Shown piece by piece: positions 41,354 through 50,863 of a stretch of DNA of 64,000 nucleotides. The position numbers and the translations under genes are program-made. The number at the start of each line of letters is the position of its first letter. Position 1 is the stretch's first letter. Origin of the DNA: Lunularia cruciata (taxonomy: Eukaryota; Streptophyta; Marchantiopsida; Lunulariales; Lunulariaceae). The stretch is from assembly GCA_948567375.1 (NCBI GenBank), contig OX419760.1:54994001-55058000 (forward strand), in the 5' to 3' direction. The notes beneath the pieces are model-generated. The model ran no database searches. It was given only the letters and a program-made list of their open reading frames with translations, and was not told the origin of the DNA.

Positions 41354-41371
41354 TGGCACCGCTGCCGGGGA
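41354..41371 (+). other. Primer-binding site, tRNA-Asp type (A-E1)
   Basis: TGGCACCGCTGCCGGGGA; identical to the A-E2 site except one CpG-to-CpA change (GCGCC to GCACC). Confidence 0.85.
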
Positions 41372-41399
41372 TACAAATCTCAAAAGTGGAAGAATACAA

Positions 41400-43709
41400 A
41401 GCTAATTTTGAAATTGGGTGCCAAAGCAATATGAATGTTTGTATTGAGAGAACAACGTGAAGCAAGAGTTAGAAAATGAATGTTGCATCATGAAGAAGGA
41501 GAACGCCTGAAGATCCAATCCACTTTTGACAAAACCAAATGGGAGGCGTTGGACTTTCAACTTCTTCACAAAGTACAAGAAGCCTTGCAAGAACTCAATC
41601 AAAAGAAACACAAAGGTGGTTGGCAAGGCAATTTCTTGTCTCCCTCTACCAAGAAGATGAAAGACTCAAGCAGGCAGATATATTCATTATGACCCTATAC
41701 ACCAACTTCCCCTAAAGATGTAAAGGAAGTTGAATTTATCAAGAAATTTGTGTGGGAAAAGACAACACAAACACTAATGGAAGAAGAGTGTCAACACCTT
41801 CTATGTGCATTTCCTTGATTGTCTCAAAGGAATTTTGAAGAACACTTCAAAGGTGGTGAGCCTTTTTCTTCTACTCGGGTTGAAGTTGACAAAGTCAGAG
41901 CGGAAGTAATTGTCAAGGAAAACCAATGTTGAACTTGACTAATTGGAATCCTTGGGCTGTCAATACGGTGTCCATACCAGCAAGTTCCTTGGCTCCCTCA
42001 AGTTCAACTTTACCACAGCCAATTCCACCAAGCCGAACAATGACTTTGTTACCTGTCACCCAATACGTGTATCAAAAGTATAAGGGGATAGAACAAGATG
42101 AAGAACCCAATGAATTCATCAAAGAATTCAAAGTCATCTCCTTTGCTAATAAGGAACATGACTTGGCGGATCGCTTGAGAATTTTCCAAGTGTGCTTTGA
42201 AAGAAGGCTCAGAGTTGGTATACTCACATAACCTAAAAGGGGTTCAAACCGATGGACTGGGCAGACTTGAGAAACAATTTCTTGGAACGCTTTTGGGAAG
42301 TTGATTATGAGACAAGTGTCTTTGCGGCACTCAATGATTTGGATTGAGGCAAGAAGGAGAAGTTGAGAGACTACTCTCAGCGGTTCATGGTGCTCTTGAA
42401 CCAAGTTCCAAAGCAATTGGGTGTGGTGGGTAACTCCGATGCCCAAGCCACTACCTGGTTCCTAAGAGGACTTTCACCAAAGATTTGGATCTTTTCCAAG
42501 GAAAGGAATGTAACTTCCTTGGATAAGGTACTCAAACATGTTGACGGCTTTGAGGCAACTCACTCTCATTTTGCCAGTAATCAAAGAAATCAGGAGAAGA
42601 AAGGCAAGAAGCTCAAAAGGAGAGCTTCCGGTAGTACATCCTCTTCTTTGGAGGAATCCTCCACATCTTCAAGTTCTTCTTTGGAATCTGAAGAAGAATC
42701 AAAGCCAAGAAGAATATGAAGACGTGGAGGCAAGAAACCATTGACATCCCCAATGAAGAGTGTACATAAGGCAAACAACAAGCTAGATGCTCTTATCAAA
42801 GAGTTTTTGGATTTTAAGATTCAAATGATTGAGGCAAAGGACCAAAGATAGCCTCCATCATCTGGCAGATCCAACGTATGGTACACCACATGTGGCAACT
42901 TAGGCCATGCAAACATGGAATGCAATACTCATAATGCATTTTTGGTGCAGTAGATTGATTGGGTTCCGGGATGTAACTAGGAAGAAGAAGAGGAGGCAGT
43001 GTACCAAACCCAAGAGGTATCACCTCAATTGAGCACATTTTACCAAGGTCTGAGGTATGGACCAAGGGAGTATAACCCAAGTGCTCTCCCATGAAGACCA
43101 CCAATAAGCAACCAAAACCAACTTCAAAATGTTGCACCCAAAGCACATTACAATTGTGGCTCGATGGGACATTGGTCTCCAAATTGTCCAAAGCCAAGGT
43201 AGAAAATTGGGTATGTTCCCCTGTGTGGGAATTGTAAGGGATCAGGTCATACTGGCAACCAATGCCCTCATCCACCAAACCTAAAGCCGCTTGTAAAATA
43301 TGTACAGCTCCTGCTAAGCATGTTGCATTGCAAGCAAAAGAGGATACAAATGTAAATTGTATAACACTTGAAGAGGAGAGACCTCAAGGAGGGAGCCCAG
43401 CCTCTAAAGGAGAATGGTCAGACCTCAAAATTTTGAAGGTTGAGACACACTCAAGTAAGAAGAAGAGTGATCCCAAGGAACTAAGCACGATCACTTTGTC
43501 CTCACAAAAGGCAAAGAGATTGTGCACAAAGTCAATCCTTTCTGCCAAGGAGGAAAAGATTCTTGCAAAAGCTAAAGCTAAGGCTTTGCAGAAAGAACTC
43601 ACAGAAGTAGTACTCAGAACTCGGGAGATGAATTTGGAGGAGGAGACAAAGACAAAGCCTCCCATTTTCCCAGTGGACATCAGATCCAAAGTAAAGAATC
43701 TGATTTAAG
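41400..43709 (+). pseudogene. gag: gag of A-E1, decayed
   Basis: Collinear with A-E2 gag. The N-terminal part at 41480-41692 (TKWEALDFQLLHKVQEALQE) keeps a Trp codon that A-E2 has lost. Capsid pieces follow at 41926-42231 and 42363-42719 (MRDYSQRFMVLLNQVPKQLG). Three knuckle remnants follow: CGNLGHANMEC near 42890 (first Cys pair partly lost), YNCGSMGHWSPNC near 43150 and CGNCKGSGHTGNQC near 43225. A Lys-rich pol N-terminus is open at 43262-43708 and is cut off by the foreign insert at 43710. Confidence 0.82.
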
Positions 43710-43999
43710 TTTTCTAAGGGAGAGCTGTATGATGAGAAATTGTCACGTATGGTTTGGAGGGCAGCATTGACTGACCCTATCTATCTTCAATATGCAGTTC
43801 TGCTTTTCCGCGCATCCACCAGCTAATTTGGGGTTTTCCACCTCCATCTATGCGCTTGTGGCAGCCCTCAAGTCTTTTGATAGCAAACTGTAGTTGTGTC
43901 TTAGGAGGGATCCGCCGAAGGAGCTCGCCGCGCTTGTACACCCTTGGCAAAAACCTTAGCTGCTGTGCCTAGTTTAAATTTGGCCGCATATGTTTTGGC
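43710..43999 (+). other. Unique 290-bp insert in A-E1 pol, possibly a captured host gene fragment
   Basis: A-E2 reads CTGATCCAAGCCGAGG without interruption. A-E1 has CTGATTTAAG, then about 290 foreign bases, then CAAGCCAAGG. Possible flanking duplication is only TAAG/CAAG. The insert is CpG-richer than its CpG-poor host (CCGCGC, GCCGAAGGAGC, CTCGCCGCGC) and looks coding: one frame reads SKGELYDEKLSRMVWRAALT and continues DPIYLQYAVLLFRAS for 38 open codons. Others give LGFSTSIYALVAALKSFDSK and DPPKELAALVH. No terminal repeats, poly-A or LTR ends are seen. I do not recognise the protein. Confidence 0.5.
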
Positions 44000-45030
44000 C
44001 AAGCCAAGGTGGGCCAACTTGAAGAACCTCGGGTCAAGACCACTAGTACTCCCATCACCATCATGAAGCAACCCAAAGTCATATTTGAACAAGGTAAGAC
44101 TTCAAACCCAAAGACTAAGGCAAAGAAGGTGAAATTGGGGAGAGTACCTCAATATGATATTGTAGCAGATTTGGCATCCACAAGTGCAAATGTCACATTC
44201 AAGCAACTGTGGGAAGACAATAAGCTATATAAGAAGCAGCTAAATTCCACCCTCAAAAAAGTAATGGTGATGTCTAAAAAAGACCTGCTTGCTATTTCTT
44301 GAATTGAACAGGAAGATTTGGGATCTCCCGAAGTTGATGCGGAGATTGCAAGGTGCATGATCACATCAATATCCATTGATTTGGGTTCTGAGATGAATGT
44401 CATGACCAAAGATACTGCAAATTGGTTGGGGTATCATACATTTGAGCCAACACCCCGAGTTTTGAAATTTGCAGACCAAACTAGGAGACGGCCTTTGGGC
44501 ATGCTATCAAATATTACCACAATCATTGGAGGAGTGCCCTTCAATTTGAATTACATTGTGTTGCACGCAGTGACCAAAATTGGTTACCCATTGTTGATCA
44601 ACCTTGGTTGTAAAGTGCCCAAGTTGTGGTAGATTGGTACCAATAAAAGTTGCGGTTTAAGGACATTTTGTCTAAGGACCAGAAGCTGGTGACCGTGAGT
44701 TAGACAAAGGTTCCCCACCTTGGGGAAACAACTTCGTCAGAAGATGAGGATGAATTCAAAGACTCATGGTCTTTTTTCTTCAGAAGACTCCAAAGAAAAG
44801 GTCCAAGTCAATTACTTGGAATGTTACGAGGTGGATGTCTATGACAAAAACCAATATGACCTTGCCTTGGGTGAACATGACTTGGAGGAAGGGGTTTGAT
44901 GGCAGCTCAACTCGGACTGAGCCAAGTGATTTATGTCAAAGGATTCATCAATCCCGATGATTGTCAAGATGTTGTATTGATAGAAGGAAAAATTTTGAAA
45001 ATTTTGAAGATAGTCACTTTGGAGGAGTTG
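44000..45030 (+). pseudogene. pol: Protease region of A-E1 pol
   Basis: Blocks matching A-E2: KLGRVPQYDIVADLAST, FKQLWEDNKLYKKQLNSTLK, then the protease segment CMITSISIDLGSEMNVMTKD (D-L-G for D-[ST]-G). The C-terminal LLIGRPWL motif is reduced to LLINLGC by a small deletion. Acidic spacer and FINPDDCQDVVLIEGKILK lead to LEEL, where B2 inserted (TSD AGTTG, 45026-45030). Reading resumes at 54474 as LAGYIALFIEFQD. Confidence 0.82.
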
Positions 45031-45134
45031 TGTAAAAGACTGAATCCAAGGAGAGAAATAGGAGAATATAAACTCACATTGGGACACTCAAATGAGAGAA
45101 AACTCCGAATGCCTAGCATGAGCTTTGGCTTTGG

Positions 45135-45142
45135 TATTTATA
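45135..45142 (-). promoter_or_regulatory. TATA box of the B2 3' LTR
   Basis: TATAAATA on the minus strand (plus TATTTATA); also at 54153-54160 in the 5' LTR. The nearest GAAGCTTC block begins about 20 bp upstream (45164 on). Confidence 0.65.
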
Positions 45143-45163
45143 GGTAGCATACAAGGCCCTTTA

Positions 45164-45509
45164 GAAGCTTCTCAAGAAGCTTCCTCAAGCCACTTTCTTA
45201 GTGTGCAAGCCAAGTTAACTAGGAAGCTTCTCAAGAAGCTTCCTTCTAGAAGCCACCTACTTGGCGTGCAAGCTAAGCTAGTTGGAAGCTTCTAGAAATT
45301 TCCTTCTAGAAGCTACTTACTTGAGGTGCAAGCTAAGCTAGCCAGGAAGCTTCCCAATAAGCTTCCTTCTAGAAGCCGCCTACTTGGCGTGCAAGCTAAG
45401 CTAGTTGGAAGCTTCTAGAAATTTCCTTCTAGAAGCTACTTACTTGAGGTGCAAGCTAAGCTAGCCGGGAAGCTTCCCAAGAAGCTTCTTAGATACTTCC
45501 GGAATATTC
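45164..45509 (-). promoter_or_regulatory. Expanded GAAnnTTC (heat-shock-element-like) array, B2 3' LTR
   Basis: Perfect four-unit runs GAA-GC-TTC-TA-GAA-AT-TTC lie at 45285-45302 and again at 45408-45425 because of the 123-bp duplication. A perfect three-unit run TTC-CG-GAA-TA-TTC lies at 45497-45509. Other GAAGCTTC pairs separated by four bases lie at 45164-45183, 45223-45242, 45343-45365 and 45470-45488. All sit directly upstream of TATAAATA. The spacing fits the nGAAnnTTCnnGAAn consensus of heat-shock factor sites; binding is inferred. Confidence 0.72.
45242..45487 (-). repeat. 123-bp tandem duplication in the B2 3' LTR
   Basis: CCTTCTAGAAGCC-starting units at 45242 and 45365 are almost identical (differences such as CACC/CGCC and AATAAGC/AAGAAGC). 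B1 and the B2 5' LTR have one unit. Confidence 0.88.
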
Positions 45510-45579
45510 TAGGCTAATTTGTCTTATATGCTACTTCGTGAGCCCAACTAACTTCATTGCTAAACTCCATATTGTTACA

Positions 45580-45593
45580 TATTCCCCCGCCAC
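45580..45593 (-). other. Polypurine tract of B2
   Basis: The minus strand reads GTGGCGGGGGAATA just before the 3' LTR (plus TATTCCCCCGCCAC). Confidence 0.75.
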
Positions 45594-46206
45594 TAGTTGG
45601 TGACATCCTCGTCGCCAGTGAAGCTTCAAATTCCTGGATGGCCATTTGTGCATTCTGGAGGTGAGAAAGAGGTTCCGATGTGGCATCATGAAGGGGATAC
45701 CCTTTCCAAAGAACCTTGTATTATGTATGTTGGTGATGGCCTCGTTGAATATGGCAATGCGCGAGTATACAATCAACTTTGTACTCCTCATGATCATTGA
45801 TAGGGACATGAAGAGGGGGAGGTTGGACTCGAGAGGAAAAGGAAGAGGGATTAGGAATAAAGCATTCAACTTGAAAACATGAAAGACAAGATGGATATGC
45901 ATGTGACAAGGCAAGGCAAGTTGATAAGCAATAGGAGAGACAATTTGGGTGATATCAAAGGGTCCTATCCAATTAGGGGAAAGTTTACAAACTTGGGTAT
46001 CAATTGGGAGAGTGATGTTACTAGAGGATAGCCTGACTTTATCACCAATTTCAAAGGTGAGATCACAACGATGGTGGTCCGCATATTGTTTTTGGTGGTT
46101 TTGAGCAACAAAGAGGTGAGACTTGGCTTGTTGGAGAGATTGGGATATAATGGTCAAGAATGTGGAAGTATGAGGAACCTAAGATGGAGGGGAGCAAGAA
46201 GAGAAT
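45594..46206 (-). pseudogene. pol: Integrase C-terminal domain and chromodomain of B2
   Basis: The minus strand gives AKSHLFVAQNHQKQYADHHR, then GDKVRLSSSNITLP and KLSPNWIGPFDITQIVSPIA, the GPY/F domain. After a frameshift, 45606-45730 reads YKVLWKGYPLHDATSEPLSH and then LQNAQMAIQEFEASL, a chromodomain with W-K-G-Y-P kept and the second aromatic (usually ATWEP) changed to Ser. Chromodomains steer integration toward marked chromatin. The frame break and altered aromatic suggest it is non-functional here. Confidence 0.8.
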
Positions 46207-47116
46207 CTAGAACAAGCGGATCTTGGCCAAAATTGAGAAAGAAAGGAGAAAATCCGGCACTTGCCTATTTGGAATTATTGTAGGAAAATTGTGTAGCTGC
46301 AAAACATTCATCCCAATTGGAATGGTGAACATTGACAAAAGCACAAAACATATCCTCCAATGTATGATTTGCATGTTTGGTTTGTCCATCAGTTTGAGGA
46401 TGATAGGTTGTGGATAAAGTAAGCTTGGTGCCAAGTATTTGGAAGAGTGCTTGCCAAAACTTCCCGATAAATCAAGGATCACGGTCGGAGATGAGTACAC
46501 ATGGCATCCCATGATACTTGAAGACATTATTGAAGTAGATTTGCACTAGGGTTGGAGCATCCATGGTATTATAGGTTGGTGCCAAGTAGATTTGCTTACT
46601 AAGCTTATCCACAAACACCACAATTGCGGTGTGTCCTTGTTTTGTCTTTGGCAAGGATGTGATGAGATCTAAGCTCACATGCTCCCAGCAAGCAGATGGA
46701 ACGATGAGTAGTTGAAGGAGTCCACTCGGCTTTTGGTTGCTGGCCTTGTTACGTTGGTAGCTCTCACACAATTGAACAAATTCTTGAACATCTCGTGTCA
46801 TGTTGGGCCACCACCATTGGTGGATGGTACTCAAGGTCTTGTCCACACCCATGTGACCTGTAATGGGTAAATCATGGGCTTCTTGAAGGCATACAAGTCA
46901 AAGATCAGCTTTAGCTAGAACATAGATCTGGTCCTCATGGAATAAAAGGTTCTCCTTGATGGAGAAGGTGTTGTACTCCTTATTGCATGCCGTAAGGCGA
47001 CCATGTACCATTTGGAAGAAGGGAACTTGGTGTAGAGCTGACTGAAACTTGTTTTGGACCTTGGAGTCAACTGACACTGTTGAAATTGCCGCTGTGATGA
47101 GAGGAGGAGACTTCAA
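46207..47116 (-). pseudogene. pol: Integrase of B2 with catalytic Glu changed to Lys
   Basis: Minus-strand blocks: HEDQIYVLAKADL, MGVDKTLSTIHQWWWPNMTR with CESYQRNK (zinc-binding domain; the first Cys is kept, the second is Tyr-shifted), VSLDLITSLPKTKQGHTAIV (first Asp), VLISDRDP (second Asp), and TYHPQTDGQTKHANHTLEDM. There the invariant Glu of GQTE(R/V)xN is Lys, codon 46376-46378, a single G-to-A change. Stops occur between blocks. It would have inserted the cDNA; this copy cannot. Confidence 0.82.
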
Positions 47117-47119
47117 ATC

Positions 47120-47835
47120 AGGTCATCGTGATAAAGCATCAAGAATGACATAGAACCGACTTGGTTTGTACTCAAGTTTGATGTCATACAGTTAGAGTTG
47201 TTCCTCCCATTGATGATGTCGACTCTTCATGTGTTCCAAGTGTAAGGTCTGCAACAATGACTTGTGATCAGTTTGCATGATCACTTGTTTCCCCAAGAGG
47301 TAATGCCTCCATACCTTGGTGGCGTATACCATTGCAAGTTGTTCTTGATCTCAAGCAGAGTAGTTTTGTTCAACCATATTGAGTTGGTGAGACACAAAGG
47401 CAATGGGATGGAGTCCATCTAGGAATTCTTGTTGCAGCACGGCTCTAATTGCAAAGTTAAAAGCATCAAAATCAACCACACATGGTAGTTGAGGATCATA
47501 TGGTTGAAGAATGGGTCTGGAAGACACCATATGCTTTAACTTCTAGAATGCTTCTTCATGCTTGGTAGTCCACTGGAAGCTCAAGTTCTTTTTCAAGAGG
47601 TCAGTCAATGGTGCAACAACATGAGCATAATAATGGATGAACCATTGGTAAAAATTGGCCAATCCATTGAATGCTTGTACTTTTGTAGCATCCTTTGGGG
47701 TAGGCCAATCAATAATGGCCTTGATCTTCTCTTCTTCCATCTTGATCCCCTCTAATGAGATCTTATGACCCAAGAAGGTAACCTCCTTCTGCCAAAAGGC
47801 ACACTTTGACTTCTTGCAGTAAAATTTCCATTATC
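47120..47835 (-). pseudogene. pol: RT thumb and RNase H of B2
   Basis: The minus strand at 47543-47773 reads MGHKISLEGIKMEEEKIKAI, PKDATKVQAFNGLANFYQWF and KHEEAF, the RT C-terminal (thumb) region joining RNase H. From 47540 down to about 47160 come RNase H pieces around FNFAIRAVLQQEFLDGLHPI, then HKSLLQTLHLEHMKSRH-type sequence, with several stops. Confidence 0.75.
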
Positions 47836-48420
47836 ATAGTCATCTTAGGACTTCTTGCACATGATTCACATGTTCAGCCTCTGTCTTACTATAAATTAAG
47901 ATATCATCCAAGAACACCACCACAGACCAATCCAATAGTCTATCCAACACCCAATGCATTTGATCTATGAAGATTGCAAGAGCATTAGTAAGTCTGAAAG
48001 GTAGAACTCTCCACTCAAAATGCCCATACCTTGTGCGAAAGGCAGTCTTTTGCACATCCTCTCTCTCAATGGGAATTTTCCAATAGCCGCTGCAAAGATC
48101 TAACTTGGAAAAGTAGCATGCTCCACTTAGTTGATCAAGAAAGTCATCGATCCAAGGCAAGGGATATGCATTCTTCACGGTTTGCTTATTGAGCCCACAA
48201 TAATCAATATAGAAACCAAGTCCTCCATCCTTCTTTGGAACAAATAGTATCAATGCTCCCCAAGGAGAGGTATTATGTTGTATGAAGTCCTTCTCCAACA
48301 ATTCTGTTAAGTGTTGTTTGCAACTCCTCCAACTCCTTTAGTGAGAGCCGATAGATCGGTCTACTCACTGGAGTACTCCCTGGCAATAACTCAATCTTGA
48401 AGGGCATACCTCAATCAAAG
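47836..48420 (-). pseudogene. pol: Reverse transcriptase core of B2
   Basis: An open 153-codon block (47840-48301) contains SPWGALILFVPKKDGGLGFY, IDYCGLNKQTVKNAYPLPWI, FSKLDLCSGYWKIPIEREDV, FRTRYGHFEWRVLPFRLTNA and the catalytic VVVFLDDILIYS. The upstream part to 48420 reads PVSRPIYRLSLKELEELQTT in a shifted frame. FLDD has both catalytic Asp residues. Typical chromovirus RT, with changes such as Gly-to-Arg in LPFGLTNAP. Confidence 0.85.
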
Positions 48421-48555
48421 GGTAATCCTTTTGGCAGATCATCCAGAAACACGTCCACAAACTCCTTAACTATCCAATCAACCATTGCTTGATGAGGCTC
48501 TTGGTTCTCCACAAATTGTTCTTGTGCAATCGGCTTGATCTAGACCGCAAATACA

Positions 48556-48735
48556 TACTTATCTTCCTCCAAAGCTTGCTCTATGGCTGCTTTACTAACA
48601 AACTTCCCTTCTAGGGACTCATCTCTCTTCCAAGCTTGCTCCATGGTTGCCTTCTTGGCTAACTTCCCATCTTGGGACTCCACTTCCTTCAAGGTTTGCT
48701 CTATGGCTACCTTCTCGACAAACTTCCCATCTTGG
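48556..48735 (-). repeat. Three tandem 60-bp units in the B2 pol linker
   Basis: The GCTTGCTCTATGGCTG motif recurs with period 60 from 48573; the same arrangement as 45-224 in B1. Confidence 0.75.
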
Positions 48736-48831
48736 GACTGACTATTCTTAGGTGTCTTACTAAGAGGTGCTAGACAACCTAATCAGAAATTCCTACCTTG
48801 GTGTTGTACTTGAATTTGGTGTCGGGTCCAA

Positions 48832-49176
48832 TCAAAAAAAAACCTTATGACGTTCAAGACAAGGTAGACCTAGAATTATATCATAGTGTAGAGGTGCCAC
48901 TACAAACCTCATACACTCCAAATACTCCTTCCCAATCTTGAAGGTAACATGATGCAAGGTGCGGAATGCAGAACCCTTTCTACCATCCGCCATCATCAAA
49001 CTACTTCCAATCACTGGCTTGATAGGAATACCCAATTCCTTTGCTACTTGCATAGCCATGCAATTCTCTAAACTTCTAGAATCAACCAAAATCCTATAAC
49101 CCTGATTAGATATCATACCTTGCAAGTGAAGCAAACTTGCATAGGTCAAGCCTTCAATCCCATTAGAACTAATCAA
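48832..49176 (-). pseudogene. pol: Retropepsin-like protease of B2
   Basis: A 114-residue open block parallel to 310-663: RILVDSRSLENCMAMQVAKE (D-S-R for D-S-G), KPVIGSSLMMADGRK, LHYDIILGLPCLERHKV (Trp of the LPWL motif changed to Cys). An A-run at 48834-48840 shifts the frame at its end. Confidence 0.8.
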
Positions 49177-49199
49177 GCTCTCAGTAGGTGGCTCAAAAT

Positions 49200-50083
49200 C
49201 TCCTACTGGGATTCCTCATTTCCTTGATCATTCCACTCCACAACCTCTACTTGGGCAACTTGTCAAGGTCGTCCATTCTTGAGTGGACATTCAGCAATGC
49301 GATGCCCCAATTGGCGACAATAAAAAAAACCACCATTTTGTTGCAATTTCTCTCTATCTGCTATGCCAAGTGGTCTTCTTTGAATGGCATCAATATCCAT
49401 GGGTGTTGGCTCCTCCACTTGTGTGTAGTGTATTGGTAGGCTCTATGGAGGTCGAGGTCGAGGTCAAGACCAAGTTGTTGCCACCAAGGAATCAAAATGT
49501 TTGGCCAACCGCATAGCTTCCTCCAAGTGTTGTGGCTCTTGCATGGTCAACTCTCATTTGCTACTCTCACAAATCGATCCAGAGCTTCACCTTCCAATAT
49601 ATATAGAATTTGCATGATGGTGTTTTGGAATTGCGTGATGTAACTTCTTATAGAGCCAATCTGTTTCAACTCTGCCAACTTATCCTGTGCAGCTTGTGTG
49701 GCATTTATAGCTTAGAACCAACTAATTATTGCGCTCTTGAATTCTACCCATGTCAAGATTGGTGCAACAATTTGTCATTCCGCTCGCTCCACTTGGAATC
49801 TCCACCATAGCTTTGCTACTCCATCCAATTGGCTAGAAGCCAAGAGAATCTGCTTTTGGTAGCTTCAAAATAACGTTCACAATCAAACACAAAATTCTCC
49901 ACTGCACCCAAAAGATTCTTGCTTTCAAATACCTTGGGTTTAGGGAATCTGATCCAATCTTCTCCTTCTCAAATTGGTATTGTCTCCACCTGCTCTTGTC
50001 GTCCAAGATCTTGTTCATCCAACAATCAAGTAAGGTGCTCGATTTGTTGTTGGATAGCAAGGATAACATTGGGTATTGCCGCC
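49200..50083 (-). pseudogene. gag: gag of B2, body (start codon displaced by solo LTR)
   Basis: The minus strand shows the chromovirus Gag order seen in B1: KVFESKNLLGAVENFVFDCE, SQLDGVAKLWWRFQVERAE, QNTIMQILYILEGEALDRFV, and a zinc knuckle CRQLGHRIAECPLKNGRP near 49290 that keeps the second Cys, His and last Cys. Several stops and at least one deletion relative to B1 are present. A-s3 inserted at the very first codons (TSD CCGCC at 50079-50083), so the ATG now lies at 53775-53777, 3.7 kb away. Confidence 0.8.
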
Positions 50084-50863
50084 TGTGACAACCCGGCAAA
50101 TATCACTTTTGCGGTAATCAGGTAAGTAAAGTTCGTTCCCGCAGAGATACGAGTCAGAATTGGTCAAATACGAAGCAAAGTAACAATTTCAGTTCTTCTT
50201 GAGTTCTTCTTTAGTCTCTCAAGTAGAAACCACACCCAGAAGAGAGTAACAAGCACTGACTCGCAATCTTGTCACAAATTAACACTCCATAATCACAACT
50301 CCATCAAATCTTTCCAAACAATCTTGATTGTGATGATTTAGGCTCTCCCAAAAATGGCACTTCACTGCAAAACGACTTCGCCTCAGAATTGTGTTCCACC
50401 CCTCCACTGAAGGCACAACTTCCTCAATTGAAATTGCTTCACATCAACTTTGCACTGCACTCACAAATGCAGAATACTACCAACACTGCAATTCTTCTTA
50501 GATCTGTCAAGGCATTGCTTCGATTGCACTTCACTCAGGATCAAACACACAGAATGAAGATCAAGGCTGTGGAATCCAACATCCAACAAGCACTCTGACT
50601 TGCACTTCAAATTTCTCCAAACATTCACAAACACAATCGCAAAGCTGATACTCAGAATCAAGCTCAAGCGACGAGCACTTTGCTTTATCTATTCTCAGAA
50701 ATAATGAGACCTGAACAACATTTTCTTGCAAATGCCACTCTTAAATAGTGAAGCAATTGACAGTTCTAACAACTATACCATTCTACAACAACTGTTCTAA
50801 CCTGCAGATCCGAAATGACAATGCACCTCTTCATATCTTCCCCTTCAAATCTCAAATTGGTTA

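Larger units (their letters stand above)
45031..45579 (-). repeat. 3' LTR of B2 (549 bp, with internal duplication)
   Basis: TGTAAAAGACTG to ATTGTTACA on the plus strand. It is 124 bp longer than the 5' LTR because a 123-bp segment is present twice (45242-45364 and 45365-45487). Confidence 0.93.
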
